A DNA stretch of 39,149 nt. Origin: Acidobacteriota bacterium. Lineage in GTDB: Bacteria > Actinomycetota > Acidimicrobiia > Spongiisociales > UBA11373. Made by a program: the position numbers and the translations under genes. The stretch spans positions 1-39,149 of the forward strand of contig JACZWZ010000002.1 of the NCBI GenBank assembly GCA_022571885.1, in the 5' to 3' direction. Under the pieces are notes generated by a model. It had not been told where the DNA came from. It searched no databases and saw only the letters and a list, made by a program, of their open reading frames with translations. Below are positions 7,876 to 15,975 of the stretch, in pieces. The number at the start of each line of letters is the position of its first letter. Position 1 is the first letter of the stretch.

Positions 7876-7966
7876 CCAGTTTCCCGTTTCCCGAAATTGT
7901 GTTGCTTGCAGTGTCGTGGCGATTGAAGCTACCGGGCCCGATTCAGGAAACGGGAGACGGGAAACG
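7876..7966. repeat. Heptad-repeat inverted element (7.9 kb copy)
   Basis: The left arm is three 7-bp units (CCAGTTT, CCCGTTT, CCCGAAA at 7876-7896). The right arm is three units of GGAAACG type (7946-7966). The arms are complementary apart from single mismatches and enclose about 49 bp. It fills the gap between the lipoprotein start and the DUF1992 stop. The period of 7 and the inverted arms are shared with elements at 12.3, 14.4, 34.85 and 38.3 kb. Confidence 0.75.
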
Positions 7967-7978
7967 ACTCTGCAGAGG

Positions 7979-8317
7979 TCATAGGGTTATCGGCGGCACG
8001 CGGTCGTCAGAAGTGAGGTGCTCATTGACGGCATCGACCATCTCGTTGAGGGCGTCGACACGGGTGGCGGCGGTAGCTCGGTCTGCCATGACCCGGAGAC
8101 GGGGTAACTCGACTCGAATCGCTCGACGCAACTCATCGGCACGGTGGCGCTCCTTCTCTTTCTCGATGTACCGCTTCGCCCACCAATCTGGGTCATACAC
8201 GGTGGAGAGGTTCTCGATCGGCCGGCCGCTGCCGCGCAAGTTGTCGAACTCGCCGCGCTCTGCGGCCTGGCGAATCTGACGCTCGACGAGTGACTCGAAA
8301 TCTCGCTCAGTTGGCAT
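7979..8317 (-). CDS. DUF1992 (DnaJ-homologue C28-like) protein
   Basis: The protein has 112 residues. The N-terminal run from ERQIRQAAERGEFDNL through GRP matches the DUF1992 core found in bacterial YdhJ-like proteins and human DNAJC28. It is highly charged and probably helical, and the molecular function of the family is not established. The ATG at 8317 overlaps the 3' end of the upstream gene (stop at 8307-8309) by 11 bp, so the two are likely translated from one mRNA. Confidence 0.85.
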   Translation of the reverse strand: MPTERDFESLVERQIRQAAERGEFDNLRGSGRPIENLSTVYDPDWWAKRYIEKEKERHRADELRRAIRVELPRLRVMADRATAATRVDALNEMVDAVNEHLTSDDRVPPITL

Positions 8318-9080
8318 ACGCCAGGGCGTGTACCGGAGCCCAACGCGATGCCGCCGCCGCATAGTGCTCGGCGGCCGCGTCGTAGTCGCCCCGCTCCAGC
8401 GCTTCCAGCGAGGCGCCGATTTCGGCGGCCGACTCGTCGAGAACCAGCTCGGTCTCATCGAACAGGTCGGCGACGCTGCCGTAGTCCAATTCGACGAGGG
8501 CGTCACGCGGAAACTCCTCCAGCCACCGAACTACCTCATTCACCTGCTCGATGATGGAATCGTCGAACTCGGCGTCTTCGAGCACCTGGACCGCATGCCG
8601 CACCCGCTGCAATCCGGTTGCCAGCGCCGTCCGATATCGGACCGTCATCTGTCCGTACTCTGTCGTGATCAGCCTGTCGTCTTGCTCAAAGAGTGCGAAC
8701 CATCGCAGCGGGATGGCGAACGGCGACGTGAGGATGTGGCTCCTGACCCCGGGGAAGCGATCGTGGATTCGATCGAGTTCGGCCGCAGCCCGTTCGGCGA
8801 CCGACTCGGGCACCAGCAGCGCCATCGAGGAGTCGGTGACTGCCGTGCGAAACGCCAGCAGCCCTTCGAGCATCCTCAGTCGTGGATGGCGTGGGCAAAC
8901 GAAACGGCGCCCTTCCTCGTCGATCACAAAGGCGTCGTCTCGGGCCGACTCGGAGGACAGCCCGAATTCTCCCTGGCGGAGAACCCGGATCCCCCGGCTA
9001 CGGTCGGTGACATGCTCGAGCACCGGACCGTCCGAGCCGGTTGCCGGCACATAAACACGAAGGTAGGCAGTGTTGGCCAT
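8307..9080 (-). CDS. Conserved hypothetical protein (cytosolic)
   Basis: The protein has 257 residues from the ATG at 9080, before the sequence ANTAYLRVYVP. It has no signal peptide or membrane segment, is acidic, and is mostly helical in its second half (an Ala/Glu-rich C-terminus that may be a TPR-like helix pair). The N-terminal third is beta-rich. I do not recognise the family. It overlaps the DUF1992 gene by 11 bp and is divergent from the leucine dehydrogenase gene across about 100 bp. Confidence 0.75.
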   Translation of the reverse strand: MANTAYLRVYVPATGSDGPVLEHVTDRSRGIRVLRQGEFGLSSESARDDAFVIDEEGRRFVCPRHPRLRMLEGLLAFRTAVTDSSMALLVPESVAERAAAELDRIHDRFPGVRSHILTSPFAIPLRWFALFEQDDRLITTEYGQMTVRYRTALATGLQRVRHAVQVLEDAEFDDSIIEQVNEVVRWLEEFPRDALVELDYGSVADLFDETELVLDESAAEIGASLEALERGDYDAAAEHYAAAASRWAPVHALAYAN

Positions 9081-9184
9081 GAGCCGATGGTACGACACAA
9101 TGTGACCACTCGCCCCCGAACCACCCGAAGGCCTCATCACTACACTTGGGGTGGTCTCACCTGTTCCGGAAAGGAGCATCCGCG

Positions 9185-10267
9185 TTGGGAGTGTTCGACG
9201 CTATCGGCGATCGGGGCCACGAGGAAGTGGTATTCGGGTCCGATCCCGAATCAGGCCTTCAAGCGATCATTGCCATCCATTCGACGGCTCTGGGTCCCGC
9301 CTTAGGTGGGACCCGTTTCTATCCCTACGGCTCCGAGGCCGAAGCCCTCGAGGACGTGCTGCGCCTATCGCAGGGAATGTCGCTCAAGGCGGCCGCAGCC
9401 GGGCTCGACCTCGGCGGAGGCAAGGCTGTGATCATCGGCGACCATCGCAAACTCAAGTCGGAACGGCTTTGGCGGGCCTTCGGCCGAGTGGTCGATTCAT
9501 TGCAGGGCCGGTACATCACCTCCGAGGACGTCGGCACCGACGCCCAGGACATGGAACTGATCCGGCGCGAGACGCGTTGGGTGGTCGGGGTGCCGGTGGA
9601 AGAAGGTGGCTCCGGCGACCCCTCACCGGCAACGGCACGCGGTCTGATGGCCGCCACCAGGGCGACATCCCGCTTCCTGTGGGGGGATGAGGATCTCAGC
9701 GGGAAGAAGATTGCGGTTCTCGGAGTAGGCAAGGTCGGCACCGACCTTGTCCGTCGTCTCCGCGAGAACGGTTGCAAGATCACAGTCGCCGATGTCTATC
9801 CACCTTCGATCGAGCGTGTTCGCAACGAGTACAGCGTCGATGTCGTCGAACCAGACGAATTATTTGATGTCGAGTGCGACATCTTTGCGCCGTGCTCGCT
9901 CGGGGGCATTCTTAATGAAGAGACTATTCCTCGACTCAGAACGCAGGCCATCGTGGGTTCGGCCAACAACCAACTGGCTACCGAAGAAGACAACGATCGA
10001 CTCGACGAACGCGACATCCTGTACACACCCGACTTCGTGGCAAACGCCGGAGGGCTCATCAACGTGAACGCCGAGCTTCGCGGTTATACGACCGAAAAGG
10101 CCGCGACTCACATCGATCGGATCTACGACAACATGCTGCAGGTGCTCGAGGCGGCCCGGGAGCGGAGCACCACGCCGCACCGCACGGCGGTGACGCTCGC
10201 TGAAGAACGAATCCAGAGCATCGGAGATCTCCGCCTATTCCGTCGCTCCGGCGACGACCGCAACTGA
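9185..10267 (+). CDS. Leucine/valine dehydrogenase (Glu/Leu/Phe/Val dehydrogenase family)
   Basis: The protein has 360 residues, the usual family length. It catalyses NAD-dependent oxidative deamination of branched-chain amino acids to 2-oxoacids and ammonia. The substrate-binding and catalytic Lys pair is present (Lys68 in MSLK, Lys80 in LDLGGGK), the SEDVGT segment is intact, and a Rossmann GxGxxG (VLGVGKVG) lies in the second half. I chose the TTG at 9185 because AGGAG ends 8 nt before it; a GTG six bases later is spaced too far. It is followed after 11 bp by the E1 gene, which would use its 2-oxoacid product. The exact amino acid preference cannot be read from sequence. Confidence 0.93.
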   Translation: MGVFDAIGDRGHEEVVFGSDPESGLQAIIAIHSTALGPALGGTRFYPYGSEAEALEDVLRLSQGMSLKAAAAGLDLGGGKAVIIGDHRKLKSERLWRAFGRVVDSLQGRYITSEDVGTDAQDMELIRRETRWVVGVPVEEGGSGDPSPATARGLMAATRATSRFLWGDEDLSGKKIAVLGVGKVGTDLVRRLRENGCKITVADVYPPSIERVRNEYSVDVVEPDELFDVECDIFAPCSLGGILNEETIPRLRTQAIVGSANNQLATEEDNDRLDERDILYTPDFVANAGGLINVNAELRGYTTEKAATHIDRIYDNMLQVLEAARERSTTPHRTAVTLAEERIQSIGDLRLFRRSGDDRN

Positions 10268-10278
10268 AGGAGTCGATC

Positions 10279-12306
10279 GTGGCGATCGGCATAGATCCTG
10301 CCGCCAATCATCTCGAACTCGGCCTCACCGATGAGGCCCTGCTCGACATCTACCGCACGATGCTGATGGCGCGCCGCATCGACGACCGGATGTGGACCCT
10401 GAACCGGCAGGGCCGCGCCCCGTTCGTTGTGTCGTCGGCCGGTCACGAAGCGGCCCAGATCGGGACTGCTGCCGCCCTGACCAAGGGACTCGACTGGGCG
10501 CTTCCGTACTACCGCGACCAGGCGGTAGCCCTGGCGTTGGGAATGACCCCCGAGGAGATCTTCCTCGGTGTCTTCTCCAAGGCAGGTGACCCCAACTCGG
10601 GCGGCCGACAGATGCCCAATCACTGGTCGCACCCGGGGCTGAACATCTTCAGTCAATCATCGGTCATCGGAACCCAGTACCCACACGCCGCCGGCATCGG
10701 ATACGAGTTGAGGCGACGAGGTGAGAGTGCGGTGACGATGGTGTGGGGCGGTGAGGGCTCCTCATCCGAAGGCGACTTCCACGAAGCGCTCAACTTCGCC
10801 GGAATCCACAAGCTCCCGGTGGTATTCGTAATCGAGAACAACCTGTACGCCATCTCGGTTCCGGCAGTTGAAGAGGTAGCAGGCAATCTGACCGAGCGGG
10901 CCGCCGGATACGGGATTCACTCCGAACGGGTCGACGGCAACGAGGTCCTGGAGGTCTACCAGGCCGCAAGTCGAGCCGTCGCACTGGCGCGCCACGGCGA
11001 GGGTCCATGCTTCATCGAGGCCATGACCTACCGCCACTATGCGCACACCTCCGAGGACGACGACCGCTATCGGCCTGCGAAGGAGATAGAGAAATGGAAG
11101 AAGCGCGATCCGATCAGCAATCTCAAGCGGTACCTCATCGAAAGCCGCCTCCTCAATCAGGCCACCGAAGCGCAAATAGAAGAAGAAGTCGTTGCCGAGA
11201 TTGCAGCCGCGGTCAAGGCGGCCGATGCCGCCCCTTATCCCGAAGATCCGATGGCGTTCGTCTATGCCCGTCCGATTCAGAACACCGAACCCGCGATCGC
11301 TCCAGAGATCGAGCCGGACGGCGATGAGATGAACATGGTCACCGCGATCAACAAGACGCTCCACGAGATCATGGGCGTCTATCCCGAGGTGTCGATCTTC
11401 GGCGAGGATGTGGCCGATCCAAAGGGTGGGGTGTTCAAAGCATCGGTCGGGCTGACCGACACCTACGGAAGGGATCGCTCCTTCAACACCCCTCTCGCCG
11501 AGTCATCGATCGTCGGGGTGGCTATCGGCATCGGCGGCGCCGGTGGCAAACCGATTGCCGAAATCCAGTTCGCCGACTACATCCACCCCGCCTTCGATCA
11601 GATCGTGTCCGAGGCGGCCCGCCTCCACTACCGATCGGCCGGCGGATGGAACTGCCCGATCGTGATCAGGGCGCCATACGGCGGCGGCATCCACGGCTCG
11701 CTCTATCACAGCCAGTCGATCGAAGCCTTCTACGCCCACGTTCCCGGCCTCAAGGTGGTGATACCGTCGACTCCGGCCGACGCCAAGGGACTGCTCTGGT
11801 CGGCTATCGAAGACCCCGACCCGGTGATGGTGCTGGAACCGAAGAAGCTATACCGCCTCGTCAAAGGGTTGGTACCGGTCGGCCCACACCGGGTCCCGAT
11901 CGGTACCGCGGCGGTACGCCGTGTCGGCACCGACCTATCGATCATGGCGTACGGAGCCATGGCGCACTTCGCGGTCGAGGCCGCAAAACTTCTGGCGGAC
12001 CAAGGAGTGAGCGCCGACGTCATAGACCTTCGGTCGATTCGACCGCTGGATTGGGCGACGGTGGAAGCATCGGTAAAACGGACATCCAAGATCCTCATCG
12101 TTCACGAGGACACCGGCTTCGGAGGTTTCGGGGCCGAAGTGTCCGCCCAGATCTCCGAACAGGCGTTTGACTGGCTCGACGCCCCGGTGCGGCGCTACAC
12201 CTCCCCGGAGATGCCGACATTCCCCTACTCGAGCGTCCTGGAAGATCAGGTCTATCCCAGCATCGAGGGGATCGTCGAACGAGCGATCGACCTGGCTGAG
12301 TACTAG
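10279..12306 (+). CDS. Branched-chain 2-oxoacid dehydrogenase E1, fused alpha and beta subunits
   Basis: The protein has 675 residues with an E1-alpha half (about 1-340) and an E1-beta half (about 348-675) in one chain. It decarboxylates branched-chain 2-oxoacids with thiamine diphosphate and passes the acyl group to lipoylated E2. The TPP motif is Gly-Glu-Gly (158-160) with Asn187-Asn188; Glu in the middle is typical of branched-chain enzymes, where pyruvate dehydrogenases have Asp. The GTG start has AAGGAG upstream. Directly behind the dehydrogenase it forms a two-step catabolic operon. E2 and E3 are not in the window. Confidence 0.93.
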   Translation: MAIGIDPAANHLELGLTDEALLDIYRTMLMARRIDDRMWTLNRQGRAPFVVSSAGHEAAQIGTAAALTKGLDWALPYYRDQAVALALGMTPEEIFLGVFSKAGDPNSGGRQMPNHWSHPGLNIFSQSSVIGTQYPHAAGIGYELRRRGESAVTMVWGGEGSSSEGDFHEALNFAGIHKLPVVFVIENNLYAISVPAVEEVAGNLTERAAGYGIHSERVDGNEVLEVYQAASRAVALARHGEGPCFIEAMTYRHYAHTSEDDDRYRPAKEIEKWKKRDPISNLKRYLIESRLLNQATEAQIEEEVVAEIAAAVKAADAAPYPEDPMAFVYARPIQNTEPAIAPEIEPDGDEMNMVTAINKTLHEIMGVYPEVSIFGEDVADPKGGVFKASVGLTDTYGRDRSFNTPLAESSIVGVAIGIGGAGGKPIAEIQFADYIHPAFDQIVSEAARLHYRSAGGWNCPIVIRAPYGGGIHGSLYHSQSIEAFYAHVPGLKVVIPSTPADAKGLLWSAIEDPDPVMVLEPKKLYRLVKGLVPVGPHRVPIGTAAVRRVGTDLSIMAYGAMAHFAVEAAKLLADQGVSADVIDLRSIRPLDWATVEASVKRTSKILIVHEDTGFGGFGAEVSAQISEQAFDWLDAPVRRYTSPEMPTFPYSSVLEDQVYPSIEGIVERAIDLAEY

Positions 12307-12310
12307 GAGA

Positions 12311-12338
12311 AGTCTCCAGTCTCCAGTCATCAGTCTCC
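12311..12338. repeat. Heptad tandem repeat AGTCTCC (4 units)
   Basis: Four 7-bp units, AGTCTCC, AGTCTCC, AGTCATC and AGTCTCC, begin 5 bp after the E1 stop codon. They belong to the same 304-bp gene-free stretch (12307-12610) as the homologous element at 12362. The rest of that stretch holds only promoter-like sequence for the next gene. Confidence 0.8.
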
Positions 12339-12361
12339 AGCCCGAGTCAGAGTCACGGCCG

Positions 12362-12507
12362 GATCGTGGTCCGTTATCCGTTGTCCGTTCACCTGGCGAC
12401 ACCCTCATACAACAGACACTCGACGGCGCTCTCACCAGGAATAGGCTGACAGGTCAGGAACATCCCACCCGACCTGGTCCGGAACGAAGACTCGACGGCG
12501 CCGGTCG
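12362..12507. repeat. Dispersed intergenic repeat, copy A
   Basis: It opens with heptads TCCGTTA, TCCGTTG, TCCGTTC (12370-12390), continues through a CACCTGGCGACACC block, and has ACTCGACG at 12418 and again at 12490. About 145 bp align almost without gaps to 14370-14515, at roughly three-quarters identity by eye. No ORF explains the conservation. Confidence 0.8.
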
Positions 12508-12610
12508 TTAGATGCGCGTATGCGCCCCCAACACCTGCCTACAAGTCGATTGAACCGAGACGGCGATGGACACGTATCCCCTCACGTATACCAGCTAGGA
12601 GAGGGTGGAG

Positions 12611-13078
12611 ATGAGACGTGCAGCAACGCTCCTGATGGCGCTGGCTCTCGTGGCCGCAGCATGCGGCGACGATGACGCCAGTACCACGACCCAGGCGCCA
12701 GATTCGACACAGGCCACAAGTGACGCCGGACCGGCGATGGGTCCGGCCGAGATCACGTTCGAGGCACAGGACTCCGACGGAACCACGATCACCGTGGCGT
12801 CGATCACCCTGCCGTCGCCCGGCTACATCGCAGTTCACGGCAATCTCGATGGAGGCCCAGGTCCGGTGGTCGGCCACTCCGATCTACTCCCGGCCGGCAC
12901 CTCGACCAACGTGGTGGTGACACTCGACGAGCCGCTCGCGGCAACCGACATGCTGTTCCCGATGGCACACATCGATGTCAACGGCAACGGTGAGTATGAG
13001 TTCCCTGGTGAGGATTCTCCTGCCAGAACTGCAGACGGATCGGTCGCAGTCACCGGCGCACTGGTGACGATCGGCTAG
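12611..13078 (+). CDS. Lipoprotein with DUF7282-like domain
   Basis: The protein has 155 residues. The signal sequence ends in lipobox AAAC (Cys18) and Gly-Asp-Asp-Asp, followed by a Thr/Ala tether and one beta-rich domain from about residue 47. The domain order (ITFEAQDSDG, then GYIAVHG, VVGHSDLLPAG and HIDVNGNGEYEFPG) matches the DUF7282 domain of archaeal and actinobacterial surface proteins, whose ligand is unknown. The ATG at 12611 follows an AGGAGAGGG ribosome binding site. It lies directly ahead of the sigma/anti-sigma pair, which may control it. Confidence 0.8.
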   Translation: MRRAATLLMALALVAAACGDDDASTTTQAPDSTQATSDAGPAMGPAEITFEAQDSDGTTITVASITLPSPGYIAVHGNLDGGPGPVVGHSDLLPAGTSTNVVVTLDEPLAATDMLFPMAHIDVNGNGEYEFPGEDSPARTADGSVAVTGALVTIG

Positions 13079-13090
13079 CGCTCCTCCCGA

Positions 13091-13151
13091 CCGAGCCACC
13101 ATGGCTGCGGTGGGGGGACGATCCCGACCCCCCACCGCAGCCCCGGCTCGG
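13091..13151 (+). promoter_or_regulatory. 61-nt two-part hairpin abutting the sigma-factor start
   Basis: A perfect 14-bp stem (13104-13117 with 13128-13141, 10-nt loop) is extended by a 7-bp outer stem (13091-13097 with 13145-13151). The structure ends 5 nt before the ATG at 13157, so the ribosome landing site lies in the outer stem. No T-run follows. It could end the lipoprotein transcript or lock translation of the sigma factor. The pairing is seen; the role is inferred. Confidence 0.65.
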
Positions 13152-13156
13152 CAAGA

Positions 13157-13693
13157 ATGGATACCCAAGTGCCACCTGAATCCGGACCGGATCGTGCCGA
13201 AGCGTTTGTCCGCCGAATGGCGGACGAACACGGCGACGCTCTGTTTGGGTGGGCTCGCGGCAGATTCCAGGATCGACGGGACGCCGAGGAGGTCGTGTCC
13301 GAAACCCTGGTGAAGGCCTGGCGCAGCTACGGCCAGTTCGATCCGGTACGAGGAAGCGAACGAGCGTGGGTGTTTGCCATTCTCAAGACAACCGCGGTCG
13401 ACCACTACCGCAAGAGCAGCCGCCACCTCCGATCGGTGGCTCGGGACGAGGTAGCGGAGGACCCCATGGAGCTACCGGTGGACTCGCTGGCCGATTCGAC
13501 GCTGGTGCAAGACGGGCTCAGGTCGCTATCAGATCAACATCGTGAGGTTTTGGTTGCGGCCTACTTCGGTGGATACTCGATCAACGAGATAGCCGCGCTA
13601 TTCGGGATTCCCGACGGAACTGTCAAGTCGCGGATGTACTACGGAATGCGAGCCCTTCGGGCCGCCCTGGAGGAAAGAGGAGTTCTGGCATGA
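13157..13693 (+). CDS. ECF-type RNA polymerase sigma factor
   Basis: The protein has 178 residues, with sigma region 2 (about 18-85; RDAEEVVSETLVKAW and RAWVFAILKTTAVDHYRK) and region 4 (about 118-170; LSDQHREVLVAAYFGGYSI, then IAALFGIPDGTVKSRM). It is a group IV (ECF) sigma factor that redirects RNA polymerase to a stress or surface regulon. The stop overlaps the anti-sigma start by ATGA, the usual sigma/anti-sigma coupling. The start is weakly supported because the upstream 61-nt hairpin occupies the ribosome binding region; GTG 13169 is the alternative. Confidence 0.93.
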   Translation: MDTQVPPESGPDRAEAFVRRMADEHGDALFGWARGRFQDRRDAEEVVSETLVKAWRSYGQFDPVRGSERAWVFAILKTTAVDHYRKSSRHLRSVARDEVAEDPMELPVDSLADSTLVQDGLRSLSDQHREVLVAAYFGGYSINEIAALFGIPDGTVKSRMYYGMRALRAALEERGVLA

Positions 13694-14322
13694 CCGACCA
13701 CAGCGTGTTCCGCGGCTGGTCTGCCAGCTACGTCCTGGGAGCACTCGACTCGGCCGAGCGGCTCCAGTTCGAGGACCACCTCTCGCAGTGTGAGGAGTGT
13801 CGGCGCGAGGTCGCCGAGTTCGCTCCAATTCCCGGTCTCCTGGCCAAGCTCGACGGATACCAGTCCTCCCCGGCTCCGACAAGGGTGGCGAACATGGCTT
13901 CAGACCAGGTCCGGTCCGAATGGATGGCCTTGCAACGGAGCCGAAAGAGGTGGCGTTGGATCGCCTCGGCTGCGGCTGCGATAGCGGTGGTGACGATGGT
14001 CGCCTCCGCCCTGCCGAACTCCCGAGAGGAAACCGTTTGGGTAGTCGAATCATCCGTATCGGCGACCGGCACCATCCAGTTGCAGTCGCGCGCCTGGGGG
14101 ACCGCGATTCACCTCGATCTGGCCGACCTCCCGCCCCGGGAGGGATACATCGCTTGGGTCATCGACAACTCGGGCAATAAACAACAAGTCGCCGTCTGGG
14201 GACCCACCGACAGTGGAGTCGCCGTGCTCGATTCGACGTCGTCGGTGTCGCTGAACAACGTCTCGATCGTGGCAGTCACCGATCTCGAAGGGCAGGAACC
14301 ACTGCTCACCGCCGGAGGCTGA
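13690..14322 (+). CDS. Zinc-finger anti-sigma factor (RskA-like)
   Basis: The protein has 210 residues. The N-terminal ZAS-type zinc finger is His30-X3-Cys34-X2-Cys37, one transmembrane helix spans about residues 78-97, and the extracytoplasmic C-terminal domain has the RskA pattern (AVWGPTDSG and SVSLNNVSIVAVTDLEGQ). It should hold the sigma factor at the membrane until a signal triggers proteolysis or release. It overlaps the sigma gene by 4 bp. The outer domain probably senses an envelope cue. Confidence 0.92.
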   Translation: MTDHSVFRGWSASYVLGALDSAERLQFEDHLSQCEECRREVAEFAPIPGLLAKLDGYQSSPAPTRVANMASDQVRSEWMALQRSRKRWRWIASAAAAIAVVTMVASALPNSREETVWVVESSVSATGTIQLQSRAWGTAIHLDLADLPPREGYIAWVIDNSGNKQQVAVWGPTDSGVAVLDSTSSVSLNNVSIVAVTDLEGQEPLLTAGG

Positions 14323-14369
14323 CAGCCGGGACCCGACCAATCTCGGTCGAGCCCGCTTTGAGTGTCGGA

Positions 14370-14515
14370 GCCGTCGTCCGTATTCCGTTGTCCGTTCACC
14401 TGACGACACCTTCGGACAACGGACAACTCGACGGCGCTCTCACCAAGAACGGGCTGACACGTAAACAGACATCCCACCCTGCCGGGTCCGGAACGGACAA
14501 CTCGACGGTGCGCCG
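14370..14515. repeat. Dispersed intergenic repeat, copy B
   Basis: Homologous to 12362-12507. Heptads TCCGTAT, TCCGTTG, TCCGTTC lie at 14377-14397. CCGTTGTCCG (14385-14394) pairs perfectly with CGGACAACGG (14413-14422) around an 18-nt loop. ACTCGACG follows at 14426 and again at 14500. It occupies most of the gap between the anti-sigma and GNAT genes. Confidence 0.82.
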
Positions 14516-14556
14516 CCACAGTGCGATCAGAAGCCCCCGTCGGTCCCGGGTGCGAA

Positions 14557-14562
14557 TACGCT
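14557..14562 (+). promoter_or_regulatory. Leaderless-type -10 box TACGCT
   Basis: A TANNNT box ending 8 nt before the ATG of the GNAT gene, which has no ribosome binding site. The arrangement fits a leaderless mRNA. Confidence 0.45.
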
Positions 14563-14570
14563 CACTCTCA

Positions 14571-15437
14571 ATGGACATCACCATCCGACTCGCCGTAGCC
14601 GACGACCGCGACTACATCGCGTCGTGGACCGCCGGAACCTTCTCGTGGGGTGACTACATAGCTGACGCCCTCGGAGACTGGCTCGAGCAAAAGCGCAGCG
14701 CGGTGATCGTCGCCGAAGTGAACGGCCTCGCCCAGGGAGTGGGGCGGATCCGGATGGTCTCCGACTCGGAAGCCTGGTCCAACGCCATGAGGGTCCACCC
14801 CGACCTTCGCCGGGCCGGAATCGGCACCGCCGTCGGGGAGGCAATGTGGCAGTGGGCCAAAGAGGCAGGAGCCCGCGTCATCCGACTGGCGGTTGAGGAT
14901 TGGAACGACCCCGCCCGCGGTCAGGTCACCAAGGCAGGTTTCCGCCCAATCGGTGACTGGTACTGGGCGCAGCGTGGTGTCGGCGACTCGTCCCCGGTGC
15001 CTGAAGGGAACGGGGGGCAGCGGGTAAAGGGCTACGAGGCAATCAAACCGGCGAATTCGGCCGAGGCCGAACCGGCCCTGCTGTCGTGGAGTGGCGGTGA
15101 ATTGGCCCGCGCTGCCCATGGGCTGTTTGCGATCGGGTGGACGTGGCAACGCCTCACGGTGTCACTTCTGGCAGAAGCGGCCAAGCAGCGAATGCTGTGG
15201 GAGGGCCGTCCCGGGTGGGCATACGCAGCTCCGTTCGATGATCGTTTCGAGGTCTACTGGATCGAGACCAACCCCGAGGATTCCAGAGCCATGGTGCGAG
15301 CGCTGGTCGAGCGTGCCGCCGACTCTGGATCCGACACGATGCGGGCGATGGTTCCCGATGTGGATTGGCTGATCCAGGCCTTTCGCCGTGCCGGCTTCGA
15401 AACCGGCGGAATCACGGTGTTCGGCTTGGCGCTCTAG
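14571..15437 (+). CDS. GNAT-family N-acetyltransferase, probably with a second GNAT-like half
   Basis: The protein has 288 residues. Residues 1-150 form a GNAT domain with the acetyl-CoA motif A at MRVHPDLRRAGIGTAVGEAM (RxxGIG/A type) and the following WNDPARGQVTKAGFRPIG segment. The C-terminal part ends in IQAFRRAGFETGGITVFGLAL, which looks like the last strand-helix-strand of another GNAT fold, so this may be a two-domain enzyme. It transfers acetyl groups from acetyl-CoA to an unknown amine. The ATG at 14571 lacks a ribosome binding site and is preceded by a TANNNT box. Confidence 0.85.
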   Translation: MDITIRLAVADDRDYIASWTAGTFSWGDYIADALGDWLEQKRSAVIVAEVNGLAQGVGRIRMVSDSEAWSNAMRVHPDLRRAGIGTAVGEAMWQWAKEAGARVIRLAVEDWNDPARGQVTKAGFRPIGDWYWAQRGVGDSSPVPEGNGGQRVKGYEAIKPANSAEAEPALLSWSGGELARAAHGLFAIGWTWQRLTVSLLAEAAKQRMLWEGRPGWAYAAPFDDRFEVYWIETNPEDSRAMVRALVERAADSGSDTMRAMVPDVDWLIQAFRRAGFETGGITVFGLAL

Positions 15438-15573
15438 GAATCCAACCGCGAGATATCCGACCGGCTTAGGACAGCGGTACCGATCCCTCGACGGGTGCAA
15501 GCCGACACTGGGTAGGTCAGGGGTGCTGAGGGGGTGGGCTAGCTCGCCTACTTGCTGGGGGTGTCAGCATCAG

Positions 15574-15975
15574 GTGGCCAGCGAACTCAACGAATTGAAG
15601 TACAAGCACGGGCTCATTGACGCCGCTACCTATTCGGCAGTGTCGCACAGCCTCACCGCCGCCGAGGCGGTGCTCGGTGAGATGGACCGAGCAGCCGGGC
15701 TACCCGCCGATAAACGAGCGGCGACGCTCGCCATGATCCGCAAACAGATCCGAATAGCCAACGGGGCGGCCTTATGCGGGGTGGACGAACTCAAGTGGCC
15801 GATGTCGCATCGGTTCCACGTCGGCGGCGCCCTTGTTCGCGGGCTAACCGGCGGGCTGTTGCGCGAGCTCCGTCATACCGCTGCTCGGCTAGTCGGGCGC
15901 TACGACGTGGCGCCCTTCGAGGGAGAACGCTCCGAACCGGCGGAGACTCTGCAAACGCGTGCAAGGTCTCACTAA
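15574..15975 (+). CDS. Hypothetical protein
   Basis: The protein has 133 residues from the GTG at 15574; the frame is open further upstream, but that part is Arg/Ser/Pro-rich and does not look like protein. The chosen part is helical and charged (SELNELKYKHGLIDAATY, then AEAVLGEMDRAAGLPADKR), with two Cys-free halves around one Cys. No family is recognised. No good ribosome binding site is seen, so both the start and the gene itself are uncertain. The next 195 bp before the VOC gene (15976-16170) contain no gene that I can support. Confidence 0.45.
   Translation: MASELNELKYKHGLIDAATYSAVSHSLTAAEAVLGEMDRAAGLPADKRAATLAMIRKQIRIANGAALCGVDELKWPMSHRFHVGGALVRGLTGGLLRELRHTAARLVGRYDVAPFEGERSEPAETLQTRARSH

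Noticed and set aside
12311-12505. CRISPR-like array
   Set aside because: The repeats are 7 bp and contiguous, with no spacers of regular length and no cas genes in the window.
12483-12510. ECF promoter (GGAAC, then GTC) ahead of the lipoprotein and sigma genes
   Set aside because: The spacing is too long for usual ECF promoters, and the GGAAC word belongs to the dispersed repeat, also present at 14.49 kb without a -10 partner.
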